DNA of 64,000 bases, from positions 806,001-870,000 of the forward strand of contig NZ_JAGIAM010000003.1 of assembly GCF_017744835.1 (NCBI RefSeq), in the 5' to 3' direction. Below the pieces are notes generated by a model, which saw only the letters and a list, made by a program, of their open reading frames with translations, was not told where the DNA came from and made no database searches. Made by a program: the position numbers and the translations under genes. Positions 38,951 through 48,800 of this stretch are shown piece by piece (positions within the stretch are counted from its first letter, which is position 1; each line of letters starts with the position of its first letter). This DNA comes from Sphingomonas sp. GTDB lineage: Bacteria; Pseudomonadota; Alphaproteobacteria; Sphingomonadales; Sphingomonadaceae.

Positions 38951-41696
38951 ATGCCGTCAGCGCACCGTGGCAGTGCTTGTACTTGCGGCCCGAGCCGCAC
39001 GGGCACGGCGCATTGCGGCTGACCAGGCCTTCCCACTGCGCCGGATCGCTGCCCAGCTCCTCGGGAGAGGGCTGCTGGGGGATGCCCATCTGCGGCAGCG
39101 TGTTGGCGATCAGGCCCATCGCGGCGGCGTCGTAGTCGCCGCTGTTGTCCTCGCCGGTCAGCGGATCGATGTGCGTCGTCAGGAAGTCCGGCAACTCGGG
39201 GAGATCGGGCGGCGGCGCCATGCGGAACTGGGCATGCGCCAGCGTGCGCGTCACATCCTCGCGGATGTTGGCGAGCATCCGTTCGAACAGCGCGAACGCC
39301 TCCTGCTTGTATTCGTTGATCGGCGTCTTCTGCGCATAGGCGCGCAGGTGGATGACCTGGCGCAGCGCGTCGAGCATCGCGAGATGCTCCTTCCAGTGAT
39401 GGTCGAGGTTCTGGAGCAGGATCGACTTCTCGATCTGCGTCCAGGTTTCGGGCTCGAGATCCGTGGCCTTGGAGGCTACCAGCTCGTCGGCCATCACGCG
39501 GATGCGCTCTTCGACCATTTCGGGCTCGATCGCTTCCTCGGCGGCGATCCACTCCTCGATGGGCACTTCCACCGCGAGCATCAGCGCAGCCTTGTCCTTG
39601 AGCCCGGCCACGTCCCACTGCTCGGGATAGCTGTTGGGCGGGCAGGCTTCGCCGACGATCGCATTGACCGTCTCGTGGCGCATGTCCTCGACGACCTCGC
39701 CCACGGCATCGGCGTCCATGATGTCGGCGCGCTGCTCGTAGATGACCTTGCGCTGGTCGTTCATCACGTCGTCATACTCGACGACCTGCTTGCGGATGTC
39801 GTAGTTGCGCGCCTCGACCTTCTTCTGCGCGGTCTCGATGGCCTTGGTGAGCCACTTCGAACCGATCGCCTCGCCGTCCTCGATGTTCGAGCGCATCATG
39901 CGCGCGAACAGCGTGTCCGAACCGAAGATGCGCAGCAGGTCGTCGTCGAGGCTCAGGTAGAAACGGCTGAGGCCCGGATCGCCCTGGCGGCCCGAGCGAC
40001 CGCGCAGCTGGTTGTCGATGCGGCGGCTCTCATGGCGCTCGGTGCCGAGCACGAACAGGCCGCCCGCTTCCTTCACGCGCTCCTTCTCTGCGGCGATCTC
40101 GGCCTTGATCTGCTCGATCGCGGCATCGCGCGCGGGGCCTTCCTCCATGCCGTCCAGCTCGTCATGGACGCGGAACTCGAGGTTGCCGCCGAGCTGGATG
40201 TCGGTGCCGCGGCCCGCCATGTTGGTGGCGATCGTCACGGCGCCGAGGCGGCCCGCCTGCGCGACGATATGGGCCTCATGCTCGTGGTGGCGGGCATTGA
40301 GCACGGCATGCTCAACGCCTTCCTTCTTGAGGAATTCGGAAAGCAGCTCGGACTTCTCGATCGATACCGTGCCCACCAGCACCGGCTGGCCCTTGGCCGA
40401 ATGCTCGCGGATCTTCTTGGCGATCGCCGCGAACTTCTCCTCGGTCGTCTTGTAGAATTCGTCTTCCTCGTCGACGCGGCTGATCGGCAGGTTCGTCGGG
40501 ATGGTGACGACGTTCATCTTGTAGATGTCGTAGAATTCGGGCGCCTCGGTGGCGGCCGTTCCGGTCATGCCCGAGAGCTTGGGGTACATGCGGAAATAGT
40601 TCTGGAAGGTGATCGAGGCGAGCGTCTGGTTCTCGGGCTCGATGTTGACGCCTTCCTTGGCCTCGACGGCCTGGTGCAGGCCCTCGGACCAGCGGCGCCC
40701 GTCCATCATGCGACCGGTGAACTCGTCGATGATGACGACCTTGCCGTCCTTCACGATGTAATCGATGTCGCGCTTGAACATCACGTTCGCGCGCAGCGCC
40801 TGGTTGAGGTGGTGGACGACCTGGGTGTTCTCGAAGTCGTACAGGTTCGCACCGACGAGCAGCCCGGCCGCTTCGAGCATACGCTCGATCTTCTCGGTAC
40901 CGTCCTCGGTCAGCACCACGGTGCGCTGCTTCTCGTCCTTCTCGTAATCCTCCGGACGAAGCTGCTTCACCACTGCGTCCACGCCCATGTAGAGCTCGGA
41001 CTTGTCGTCGGTCGGGCCCGAGATGATCAGCGGGGTACGCGCCTCGTCGATCAGGATCGAGTCCACCTCGTCGACGATCGCGAAGTTGAAGGGCCGCTGC
41101 ACCATCGAGGCGCGGTCGTACTTCATGTTGTCGCGCAGATAGTCGAAGCCGAACTCGTTGTTCGTGCCATAGGTGATGTCCGCGGCATAGGCGTCGCGGC
41201 GCTGCTGATCGGTTAGGTTCGGGATGATCACGCCGGTCGTGAGGCCCAGGAAGCCATAGACCTGGCTCATCCATTCCGCGTCGCGCTTGGCGAGATAGTC
41301 GTTGACCGTCACCACGTGCACGCCCTGCCCCGGCAGCGCGTTGAGATAGGTGGCGAGCGTCGCCACCAGCGTCTTGCCCTCGCCGGTACGCATCTCGGCG
41401 ATCTCGCCGCGGTGAAGCACGATGCCGCCGATCATCTGCACGTCATAGTGACGCTGGCCGAGCGTGCGCTTGGCCGCCTCGCGCACCGTGGCGAAGGCCT
41501 CGGGCAGGATCGAATCGAGCTTCTCGCCGTTCGCGAGCCGCTCGCGGAACACCGCCGTCTGGTTCGCCAGAGTCGCGTCGTCCATCGCCGAGATGGTCGG
41601 TTCGAACGCATTGATCTTCTGGACGATCGTTCCGAGCGACTTGACGTAACGCTCGTTGGAGGAACCGAAAATGGTCTTGGCCAGGCCGCCGAACAT
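38949..41696 (-). CDS. secA: Preprotein translocase ATPase SecA
   Basis: SecA drives export of unfolded proteins through SecYEG. The 915-aa product has the expected order: an N-terminal Walker [18 protein letters not shown] (about residues 101-117), the preprotein crosslinking domain, the second ATPase domain with [16 protein letters not shown], the helical scaffold and a C-terminal zinc/SecB-binding motif [16 protein letters not shown]. Start ATG 41696 gives the usual [16 protein letters not shown]; a longer upstream frame is not homologous. Length is normal for alphaproteobacteria. Confidence 0.97.
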   Translation of the reverse strand: MFGGLAKTIFGSSNERYVKSLGTIVQKINAFEPTISAMDDATLANQTAVFRERLANGEKLDSILPEAFATVREAAKRTLGQRHYDVQMIGGIVLHRGEIAEMRTGEGKTLVATLATYLNALPGQGVHVVTVNDYLAKRDAEWMSQVYGFLGLTTGVIIPNLTDQQRRDAYAADITYGTNNEFGFDYLRDNMKYDRASMVQRPFNFAIVDEVDSILIDEARTPLIISGPTDDKSELYMGVDAVVKQLRPEDYEKDEKQRTVVLTEDGTEKIERMLEAAGLLVGANLYDFENTQVVHHLNQALRANVMFKRDIDYIVKDGKVVIIDEFTGRMMDGRRWSEGLHQAVEAKEGVNIEPENQTLASITFQNYFRMYPKLSGMTGTAATEAPEFYDIYKMNVVTIPTNLPISRVDEEDEFYKTTEEKFAAIAKKIREHSAKGQPVLVGTVSIEKSELLSEFLKKEGVEHAVLNARHHEHEAHIVAQAGRLGAVTIATNMAGRGTDIQLGGNLEFRVHDELDGMEEGPARDAAIEQIKAEIAAEKERVKEAGGLFVLGTERHESRRIDNQLRGRSGRQGDPGLSRFYLSLDDDLLRIFGSDTLFARMMRSNIEDGEAIGSKWLTKAIETAQKKVEARNYDIRKQVVEYDDVMNDQRKVIYEQRADIMDADAVGEVVEDMRHETVNAIVGEACPPNSYPEQWDVAGLKDKAALMLAVEVPIEEWIAAEEAIEPEMVEERIRVMADELVASKATDLEPETWTQIEKSILLQNLDHHWKEHLAMLDALRQVIHLRAYAQKTPINEYKQEAFALFERMLANIREDVTRTLAHAQFRMAPPPDLPELPDFLTTHIDPLTGEDNSGDYDAAAMGLIANTLPQMGIPQQPSPEELGSDPAQWEGLVSRNAPCPCGSGRKYKHCHGALTA

Positions 41697-41811
41697 GGGT
41701 GTTTCCTGTCGTATCTGAATGTTGGTCGGGCAGGCGCAGCCTTGGCCGGCGCCCGCGGTTCGCGAAAAACGAATGGGAGGGCGGCCGCGCCTCGGCGGGC
41801 CGCGCCGGGCC

Positions 41812-42126
41812 TTATTCGAGCCGACGCTCGAAAGGCAGATAGGTTGCAACGAGCGGCTGCGCGGCGCTCGCCGGCAGGATGCTCCGCTCGACGCGCGCAG
41901 CGGCCGGAGCCGCCAGCGCCGGGATCGCCCGCCGCGCCGGATCGACCGCCGCGTGCGCGACTTCGGCCGCCTGCACCACTGCAACGCCCTGCGCCTGACG
42001 CACTGCGCCATCGCCCGCACCGGCACCGGTGAGGCTCGCGAAGAGCGCAGTCAGGAGGAGAAGCAGGTTCAATTCGGCTCCGGCGTTCCACTTGCATCGC
42101 GCCCGAAGCGCGACCGAAGCGGACAT
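41812..42126 (-). CDS. Small hypothetical protein with N-terminal membrane segment
   Basis: The 104-aa product has a probable membrane or signal segment (about residues 18-38, [20 protein letters not shown]) and an alanine-rich hydrophilic tail. High GC at third codon positions along the whole frame supports coding. It lies 115 bp upstream of secA on the same strand. No family is recognised. Given the small size, an error in start choice is possible; the ATG at 42126 is the first in frame. Confidence 0.5.
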   Translation of the reverse strand: MSASVALRARCKWNAGAELNLLLLLTALFASLTGAGAGDGAVRQAQGVAVVQAAEVAHAAVDPARRAIPALAAPAAARVERSILPASAAQPLVATYLPFERRLE

Positions 42127-42208
42127 AGTGACTGGTAGACGCTTCGTCTAATCAAAAGCTCCACTTCGCCGACAAATGTGGCGGCGATGCCACATTCTCA
42201 GGGCCCGG

Positions 42209-42778
42209 CTATTCTGGACTTTGCCAGCGGACGCGGCTGAGATAGCGGCTGCGGACCGGCTGCCCGGCGGAATCGATCGCGGGAGCGAAACGCGCGCGCT
42301 CCCTCATGATCGCACAGGTTGCCGAATCCAGTACCGGTGACCCGCTCGACTTCACTATGAAGCAGCGCGTCAGATTGCCGCTCCGATCCACCTCGACACC
42401 GAATGCCACGGTTCCCTGGGTTCCATGCCGCAGCGCTGCTGTCGGATAGTCGTCCGTCGAGAACCATGTCGCGGGGTCACCCTGCGGCCGAGCCGGAGGT
42501 AGAGCGGTCAGGTCTGCCGGCACCGGGTCGATTTCGACCCGTTGGGGCGCTTCCTCGGCAGTTTCGGTGAATTTCTCAGCAATTTTGGTCAGGCTGCCCC
42601 ATCTCGCGGAGGCTCGCTTGCCGATCACCATCACCGCCATGCCAGCGCCGTAGAGGATCACCCCCAAGAGCAGTCCCATCAAGACGATCACTGCATTGCG
42701 CAGCGCCGGGCTATCTCCCCAAAGCACGCCGGGGCCGGCACGGTTTTCGGGTCCATTCTCGTCCGGATCGATCGTCAT
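42209..42778 (-). CDS. TonB C-terminal-domain protein
   Basis: The 189-aa product has a short cytoplasmic start, one membrane helix (about residues 28-52) and a periplasmic TonB C-terminal-like domain (about 100-186, with YPTAALRHGTQGTVAFGVEVDRSGNL and SSGSPVLDSATCAIMRERARF). It lacks the long proline-rich spacer of a full TonB, so it may be an energy-transducer variant or a TonB-like envelope protein. AGGGGGAATTG precedes the ATG at 42778; longer upstream frames lack such a site. Confidence 0.8.
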   Translation of the reverse strand: MTIDPDENGPENRAGPGVLWGDSPALRNAVIVLMGLLLGVILYGAGMAVMVIGKRASARWGSLTKIAEKFTETAEEAPQRVEIDPVPADLTALPPARPQGDPATWFSTDDYPTAALRHGTQGTVAFGVEVDRSGNLTRCFIVKSSGSPVLDSATCAIMRERARFAPAIDSAGQPVRSRYLSRVRWQSPE

Positions 42779-42938
42779 CAATTCCCCCTGAAGGAATGCC
42801 AGCGGCGAAACGCGAGGCAATCGTCGAGTACGCAGCTTGCACAGTCGATCTGCATCGGCAAAGCCGGGACTGCTGCAGCAATCGAAAGGCCCTTCACCAG
42901 AAAATACATTGCCCCCACCCGCTCCCCAGGCGGGAGCC

Positions 42939-43340
42939 TCAGCCGCGCAGCCACTGGACGAGATAGGCAATACCCCACGCCGCCAGCCCGAGCACCCAGA
43001 CAGTCATCAGCGGATAGGCAATCCCGAGCACGGGCACCGCAAGCGGCACCGCCACCCCGGCGAAGAAGGTCACGACACCCGTCGCGGCGAAGGCGTTGCG
43101 GGTCCTGCGCTGCTCCAGTTCGTCCGAAAGGCGCCACAGCATCCCGGCACCGAAGGCGATCACTACCATATAGCCCAGCGCCAGGATTAATTTGGTTTGC
43201 GCCGCGCCCGGGCCAGGCGGCACAAACCTGGGCGCGAAGACGCCGAAAGCGATCGCCGCTGCCACCAGCGCGATATGGACAGTCCGTTGCCGCCGCCGAC
43301 GGGTTGCTGCCCGCCGCTCACCCCAATTCTCGTCAGTCAT
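42939..43340 (-). CDS. Membrane protein coupled to an Xre regulator
   Basis: The 133-aa product has about four membrane helices (from about residue 22 to 128) and a basic N-terminus (GERRAATRRRRQR). The ATG at 43340 overlaps the end of the upstream HTH gene by 8 bp (ATGACTGA), so the two are translationally coupled. Small Xre regulators paired with multi-pass membrane proteins of unknown function are common; no transport or enzymatic motif is visible. Confidence 0.75.
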   Translation of the reverse strand: MTDENWGERRAATRRRRQRTVHIALVAAAIAFGVFAPRFVPPGPGAAQTKLILALGYMVVIAFGAGMLWRLSDELEQRRTRNAFAATGVVTFFAGVAVPLAVPVLGIAYPLMTVWVLGLAAWGIAYLVQWLRG

Positions 43341-43536
43341 CCGCGTGCTCGTCATCGAAAATCTCCTCGATCGGGAGCTGGAACAGCCGGGCGATCTTGA
43401 ACGCCAGCGGCAGCGAGGGATCGAACTTGCCCGTCTCCACGGCATTGACCGCCTGGCGCGACACGTCGAGCCGCCCGGCCAGTTCGGCCTGGCTCCATTT
43501 CCGTTCCGCGCGCAGCACCTTGAGCCGGTTCTTCAT
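43333..43536 (-). CDS. Small Xre-family HTH regulator
   Basis: The 67-aa product is almost entirely a Cro/CI-type helix-turn-helix: MKNRLKVLRAERKWSQAELA, then GRLDVSRQAVNAVETGKFDP, then LAFKIARLFQLPIEEIF. It belongs to the YozG/CC-type short regulators. Palindromic TGTCA-N8-TGACA sites lie 40-100 bp upstream, in the gap to argJ, and are probable operators for autoregulation. The coupled membrane protein follows. Confidence 0.88.
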   Translation of the reverse strand: MKNRLKVLRAERKWSQAELAGRLDVSRQAVNAVETGKFDPSLPLAFKIARLFQLPIEEIFDDEHADD

Positions 43537-43576
43537 CCCTCAGCTGCCTCCATCCGCCGTCAGGCTCACGCGACTC

Positions 43577-43598
43577 GATGTCAGGTGAGCGTGACATC
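43577..43598. promoter_or_regulatory. Inverted repeat operator candidate 1 (Xre/argJ gap)
   Basis: GATGTCA-N8-TGACATC is a perfect 7-bp inverted repeat in the 167-bp divergent gap between the Xre regulator and argJ. A second copy of the same half-sites with the same 8-nt spacer lies 41 bp further on. Confidence 0.6.
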
Positions 43599-43617
43599 TG
43601 TGCGGCTCAGCACGCGC

Positions 43618-43637
43618 GATGTCAATAACACCTGACA
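43618..43637. promoter_or_regulatory. Inverted repeat operator candidate 2
   Basis: GATGTCA-N8-TGACA repeats the half-sites of the first element. In addition TGTCAGGTG at 43579-43587 is the exact reverse complement of CACCTGACA at 43629-43637. Confidence 0.6.
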
Positions 43638-43641
43638 ATTC

Positions 43642-43657
43642 GTCAGCCATAGCTGAC
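43642..43657. promoter_or_regulatory. Third palindrome before argJ
   Basis: GTCAGCCATAGCTGAC is a 6-bp inverted repeat with a 4-bp spacer, sharing the GTCA/TGAC half-site, 47 bp upstream of the argJ start. It may be a further, differently spaced regulator site. Confidence 0.4.
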
Positions 43658-43703
43658 CAACCTGCCGCTTCCCTTGGCGGCGCTCTGCGCCTATCCGGAC
43701 GCG

Positions 43704-44933
43704 ATGTCCGAGACCCGCTCCCCGCTCGCCCCCGCCGCCTTTCCCGCCCTGCCCGCCATCCCCGGCGTGACGCTTCGCGTCGCCCGCGCGCGGTACAAGA
43801 CGTGGGATCGGTGCGACCTGACCTTCGTCACGCTCGACGAAGGCACCAGCGTCGCGGGCGTGCTGACGCAGAGCCGCTGCCCCTCCCCCGAAGTCGAATG
43901 GTGCCGCAAGGCGCTGGTGCTCGGCCGGGCACGCGCACTGGTCGTCAACGCGGGCAATTCCAACGCCTTCACCGGCGCCCGCGGCCGCGCCGCGGTGGAG
44001 AATCTCGCCGCCAAGGCGGCGCAGCACCTCGGCTGCGAGCCTTCGGACGTCTTCCTCGCCTCGACCGGCGTGATCGGCGTGCCACTGCCGATCGACAAGA
44101 GCGAGGCCGGCCTCGCCGCCGCCTTCACGGCCGAGCCCTGCGGCTGGGAGGACGCTGCCGCGACGATCATGACCACCGACACCTTCGCCAAGGCGGCGGT
44201 GACGCAGGCAGTGGTCGACGGGCGCACGGTCAACCTCGTCGGCATCATCAAGGGCTCGGGGATGATCGCGCCCGATATGGCGACGATGCTCGGCTTCGTC
44301 TTCACCGACGCCGCAGTTACGCCCGAGTTTCTGCAACGTGCGCTAAGCGACGCCAACGGCAAGACTTTCTCCTGCATCACCGTGGATGGCGACACTTCGA
44401 CCAGCGATACCGTGCTCGCCTTCGCCACCGGCAAGGCAGGCAATGCGCCGCTGGCGAACGATGACGATGCCGGCGCCGACGCCTTCTGCGCCGCGCTCGC
44501 CGATCTCTGCCACCAGCTCGCCTTGCTCGTCGTGCGCGACGGCGAAGGCGCGCAGAAGCTCATCGAGATCACCGTCGAGGGCGCCGAGAGCGACCGCAGC
44601 GCGCACCGGATCGCGATGTCGATCGCCAATTCGCCGCTCGTGAAGACCGCGATCGCGGGAGAGGACGCGAACTGGGGCCGCGTCGTGATGGCCGTCGGCA
44701 AGGCCGGCGAGCCCGCCGAGCGCGACCGGCTCGGAATTCGCTTCGGCGCGACGCAGGTGGCGCGGGGCGGGCTTGCGGTGGAGGGCTATGACGAAGCGCC
44801 GGTCGCCGCGCATCTCAAGGGCCGGGAGATCGAGATCGGGGTCGACCTGGGGCTGGGCGAAGGCCGCGCCACGGTGTGGACCTGCGACCTCACCCACGGC
44901 TACATCTCGATCAACGCCGATTATCGGAGCTGA
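43704..44933 (+). CDS. argJ: Bifunctional ornithine acetyltransferase/N-acetylglutamate synthase ArgJ
   Basis: ArgJ transfers the acetyl group from N-acetylornithine to glutamate in arginine synthesis; some forms also use acetyl-CoA. The 409-aa product has NAGNSNAFTGARG, the self-cleavage site KGSGMIAPDMATML with the nucleophile at about T194 and the C-terminal SIANSPLVKTAIAGEDANWG. Start ATG 43704 is chosen because the protein then begins MSETRSPLAPA; an earlier ATG at 43674 adds 10 unrelated residues. The upstream 167 bp carries palindromic sites. Confidence 0.95.
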   Translation: MSETRSPLAPAAFPALPAIPGVTLRVARARYKTWDRCDLTFVTLDEGTSVAGVLTQSRCPSPEVEWCRKALVLGRARALVVNAGNSNAFTGARGRAAVENLAAKAAQHLGCEPSDVFLASTGVIGVPLPIDKSEAGLAAAFTAEPCGWEDAAATIMTTDTFAKAAVTQAVVDGRTVNLVGIIKGSGMIAPDMATMLGFVFTDAAVTPEFLQRALSDANGKTFSCITVDGDTSTSDTVLAFATGKAGNAPLANDDDAGADAFCAALADLCHQLALLVVRDGEGAQKLIEITVEGAESDRSAHRIAMSIANSPLVKTAIAGEDANWGRVVMAVGKAGEPAERDRLGIRFGATQVARGGLAVEGYDEAPVAAHLKGREIEIGVDLGLGEGRATVWTCDLTHGYISINADYRS

Positions 44934-44935
44934 GC

Positions 44936-45349
44936 ATGGAGGGCGGGTGCCTCTGCGGTTCGGTGCGCTACCGGCTGCTTTCGGCACCCTATGACGCAGG
45001 CTGGTGCCATTGCCGCACCTGCCAGCTCAACTCGGGCAGCCCGGCGATGGCCTTCGCCACCGTGCCGCTGGGCGATTTCGTCTTCATTGACGGCGAGGCA
45101 TTAGTCGGCAGCGTGGCGTCGAGCGAGTTCGGCCACCGCCGCTTCTGCACGCGCTGCGGCACGCCGCTCTACATGCGCGTGAACCACCAACCCGAGACGC
45201 TGGATTTCAGCATCGCCACGCTCGACGAGCCGGCGAAAGTCGTGCCCGGGTTCCACATCTTCTACGCCAGCCGCATTCCCTGGGCCGAGCCGGGCGATGA
45301 ACTGCCGCGGCACGAACGGTTCCGGCCGGACACGCGCGGATTGAGCTGA
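44936..45349 (+). CDS. GFA (glutathione-dependent formaldehyde-activating) family protein
   Basis: The 137-aa product carries the zinc-binding cysteine pattern of the GFA/CENP-V family: GGCLCGSVRY, CHCRTCQLNSG and CTRCGTPLYMR. Most such proteins have no known substrate, and the name does not prove activity with formaldehyde. ATG 44936 lies 2 bp after the argJ stop, with CGGAGC upstream, so the gene is expressed with argJ. Confidence 0.9.
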   Translation: MEGGCLCGSVRYRLLSAPYDAGWCHCRTCQLNSGSPAMAFATVPLGDFVFIDGEALVGSVASSEFGHRRFCTRCGTPLYMRVNHQPETLDFSIATLDEPAKVVPGFHIFYASRIPWAEPGDELPRHERFRPDTRGLS

Positions 45350-45375
45350 CAGAAGGATTCGCTCGAACCAAAGCT

Positions 45376-45479
45376 GTACCCCGGCGGAGACCGGGGCCCA
45401 GTTGCGATAATTTTTCGAGATGCCCTTCCCGGCTGGAGCCGCGAAGGATGGCACCCGGGCCCCGGCCTTCGCCGGGGAA
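45376..45479. repeat. Pair of REP-like palindromic elements
   Basis: GTACCCCGGCGGAGACCGGG followed by GCCCAG at 45376-45401 is matched in inverse orientation at 45454-45479 (CCCGGGCCCCGGCCTTCGCC then GGGG). The unit differs by only two bases from those at 49330 and 49406. It fills the convergent junction between the GFA gene and trxA. Confidence 0.65.
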
Positions 45480-45506
45480 CAGGCACAGTCTTGTTCTAGC
45501 GCTGCA

Positions 45507-45827
45507 TCAAAGCTCGCGTTCGATCCACTGCTTGATGCCGCTCTTGGGCATCGCGCCGACCTGAGTCGCGGCGGGCTGGCCGTTCTTGAACAGGATCATC
45601 GTCGGGATGCCGCGCACGCCGTACTTGGTCGGAGCATCGGGATTCTCGTCGATGTCGATCTTCACGATCTCGACCTTGTCGCCCAGCTCGGCCGCCAGCT
45701 CTTCGAGCGCCGGCGCGATCATGCGGCACGGCCCGCACCACTCGGCCCAGAAGTCGACGAGCACGGGCTTGTCGGCGCGCAGCACATCCGCTTCGAAGCT
45801 TGCGTCGGTAACAGCCGAGGTGGCCAT
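45507..45827 (-). CDS. trxA: Thioredoxin TrxA
   Basis: Thioredoxin reduces disulphides of cytoplasmic proteins. The 106-aa product has the active site WCGPC (C31, C34), the preceding PVLVDFWAEW strand and the conserved cis-proline region GIPTMILFKNG. Length is typical. It follows addA on the same strand with 55 bp between, an arrangement seen in many alphaproteobacteria. Confidence 0.96.
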   Translation of the reverse strand: MATSAVTDASFEADVLRADKPVLVDFWAEWCGPCRMIAPALEELAAELGDKVEIVKIDIDENPDAPTKYGVRGIPTMILFKNGQPAATQVGAMPKSGIKQWIEREL

Positions 45828-45882
45828 GGCAGTGTCTCCTGAAGTGTCTTGAGGCCTTACTTATGTGGCCAGTGCGCCTTGC

Positions 45883-48800
45883 TCAAGCGCCCGAGGCCAA
45901 GCTTTGCTCCGCCGCTGCGAAGCCCGGCTTGTGCGCAGCCAGCAGCCTATCGGGCAGCATATGGAGCACCGGCCCGGCGGTGTAGAGCAGCCCTGCCTCG
46001 ATCGCGCGGCCGGGGAAGATCACTGCCAGCGCCGCGGCATAGGCGGCCATCTGGCGCAGGTGATAGGGCGGAACGGCGTCGAGATCCGCAGGCGCGCGCC
46101 GGCCGGTCTTGAAGTCCACCACGCGGACGCGATCGGGCAGCACCACCAGCCGGTCGACGGTGCCCGAGACGACATGCCCGCCCTCGACCACTGCGGCGAT
46201 CGGCGCCTCGGCGAGCGCATCGGGGCCGAAGAGCTCGGCGAAGCGCGGGTCCTCGGTCACTGCCAGCGCATCGGCGACCAGCGCGGCGCGCAGCCCGGCA
46301 TCGGCGACGCCCCCTGCCCCCGCCAGCCAGCGCTCGGCAGCACCTGCGCGCGCGGCAGGCTCGACCGCGGGGAGGCGCTCGAACAGCGCGTGGAGCAGGC
46401 GGCCGCGCTCGGCGGCGAGGCGCATCGCCGGCGTGGGCGGCGGATCGGCGACCAGGTCCTCGCCGAGCGACGACGGTGCGAGCGGACGCGGCGGACGCGC
46501 CTCCACGGGCGCGGGCCGCCCCGCCCAGTCGGGAAGCGGCTGGTGCGGCGTCTCAGCCAGGCGAAGCTGCGGCTTCGCGGCTACCGGAGCCGCCTGAATG
46601 CGCCCGCGGAACTCGCGGACGCCCTCGCCCTGCTCCACGCCCAACGCATCAAGCGCCGCAGCGCTCGCAGCGTACCAGCTCTTCGCCGGCGGCACGCCCT
46701 TGGCCATCGGCCCGAGCGCGCCCGCGACCACCAGCCGTTCCTCGGCGCGAGTCGCGGCGACGTAGAAGAGCCGCCAATGCTCTTCGAGCTCGCGCGCGTC
46801 CTGCGCCGCCACCAGCGTGTCGAGCTGCCCGCCGCGCTCGGCGGCACGCGGGCGGAAGATCGGGAAGGCCGGGCCGTCATGCCCTTCGGGCGCCCAGAGC
46901 AGCATGTCGCGCGGGTTGCGCGTCGGATCGACGGTGGCGTCGGCAAGGATCACCAGCGGCGCCTGCAAGCCCTTGGCGCCATGCGCGGTCATCACCCGCA
47001 CCGCCGCCTGCGGCTGGGCAGCGTCGCGCACGATCTCGACATCGCCGCGATCGAACCAGTCGAGGAAGCGCTGGAGCGAGGGCGTGGCGACCCTCTCGAA
47101 GTTGAGCGCCGCGTTGAGCAGTTCCTCGATCGGATCGCGCGCTTCCTCGCCGAGCCGGTGGAGCAGCTTGCGCCGCCCTTGCATCGGTCCGGAGAGGATC
47201 TCCTCGAGGAAACGGTAGGGCGTCGCGATATCGGCACGGCGGAGCAGCGCGTGGAGCGGGGCGAGCCGCTCCTCCGGCTGCGTGGCCCGCAGGTGCCGCC
47301 ACAGCCCGCCGCGCTCGCGCAGGGCCGCCGCCATCAGCTCGTCCTGGCTCCAGCCGATCAGTGGCGAGACCAGCAGCGACGCGAGCGACAGGTCATCCTC
47401 AGGCTGGAGCGCAAAACGCACCGCGGCGAGCAGGTCCTGAACGCCAAGCGGCGCATTGAGCCGCAGCCGGTCGACCCCCGCGACCGGCACGCCCTCGGCA
47501 TAGAGCCGCGCGACGATCAGCGAAGCGAGCTCGCCGCGGCGCTTGACCAGGATCATTACATCCTCGGGCCGCAGCGCCCGGCCCTTGCTCTCGAGCATCA
47601 GCCCCTGGCCGAGCCAGCCCTTGATCTCGCGGGCGATGTTGCCGGCAAGCTTGCGCGTGGCGTCGCTGACCCAGCTTTCCTCATCCTCGTCGCTGCCGCC
47701 CTCGACTACCGGCGGCCAGAGCGTGACGGTGCCCGGGCCAGGCACTTCGCTGGCATGTTCCTCGGCGTCGCTGAACGCGCCCATGCCCGGCTCGGGCAGC
47801 GCCCCGATCGCCGCGTCGACGAATTCGAGCACCGGCCGCGTCGATCGGAAGCTGTGCGTGAGCGAAAGCGACTCGAGCCCCCGCGCATCGACCTCATATT
47901 CGGCCCGCACCCGCGCGCGCTCGCGGAAGCGCTCGAAGGCGGCGCGGAAATAGATCGGGTCGGTGCCCTGGAAGCCAAAGATCGCCTGCTTGTAGTCGCC
48001 TACGGTGAAGAGCGTGCGGATCGCCTGTCCCCGCGCGCCCTCGCCCGAGAAGAACTCGTCGGCAATCGCGCTGACAATCGCCCATTGCTGGGGGTTGGTG
48101 TCCTGTGCCTCGTCGATCAGCACATGCTCGGTCACCTGGTCGAGCTTGTAGCGCACCCATTCGCCCATGCCCGGCTCGGCGAGCAGCTCGACGGTGCGAC
48201 GGATCAGGTCGTTGAAGTCCACTGCGCCGGTGCGGCGCTTGGCGCGCGCATAGGTGTCGGCATAGGCGCGTCCCGCCTCCAGCCCCTGGGCGAGCAGGTC
48301 GGCGAAGTCGGCCCGGACCTTCATCGCCAGCAGCTCGTCGCAGCGGGTGTGGAGCCGCATCGCCAAGTCGGCGTAGGCGGCATCCTGCGGCGCCTGCCCC
48401 TTGGCGAAGGAGCGCGGGTCGCCCTTGGCGGTGGCCCAGACGAGGTGGAGCTCGGCGAGCCGGGCCGCACGCTCGGCAGGCGACTGGCCGAGCCAGGCCG
48501 CGACGATATCGGCGCGTTCGAGGCCGCGTGTGGTGGCCCAGTCGGCGTTCATCACAGCGATCTGGCGAAGGCTGGCGAGGTCGAACGCATCGTCGGCGCA
48601 GCAGCGCTCGATCTCGGCGCCGATATCGCCGTCTGGCAGGTCGAGCGTGCGGCGGAGGAACGGCTGGACGCCGCCGGGCAGCGCCTCCATCGCCTCGGCA
48701 GCGCCGGCGCAGGCCTTGAGGAACGCCTCGGCCTTGCCTTCGCCCAGCCGGATGCTGAGCGCGCGGACCGCGTCGATCAGATGCTCGCGCCCCTCGCGCT

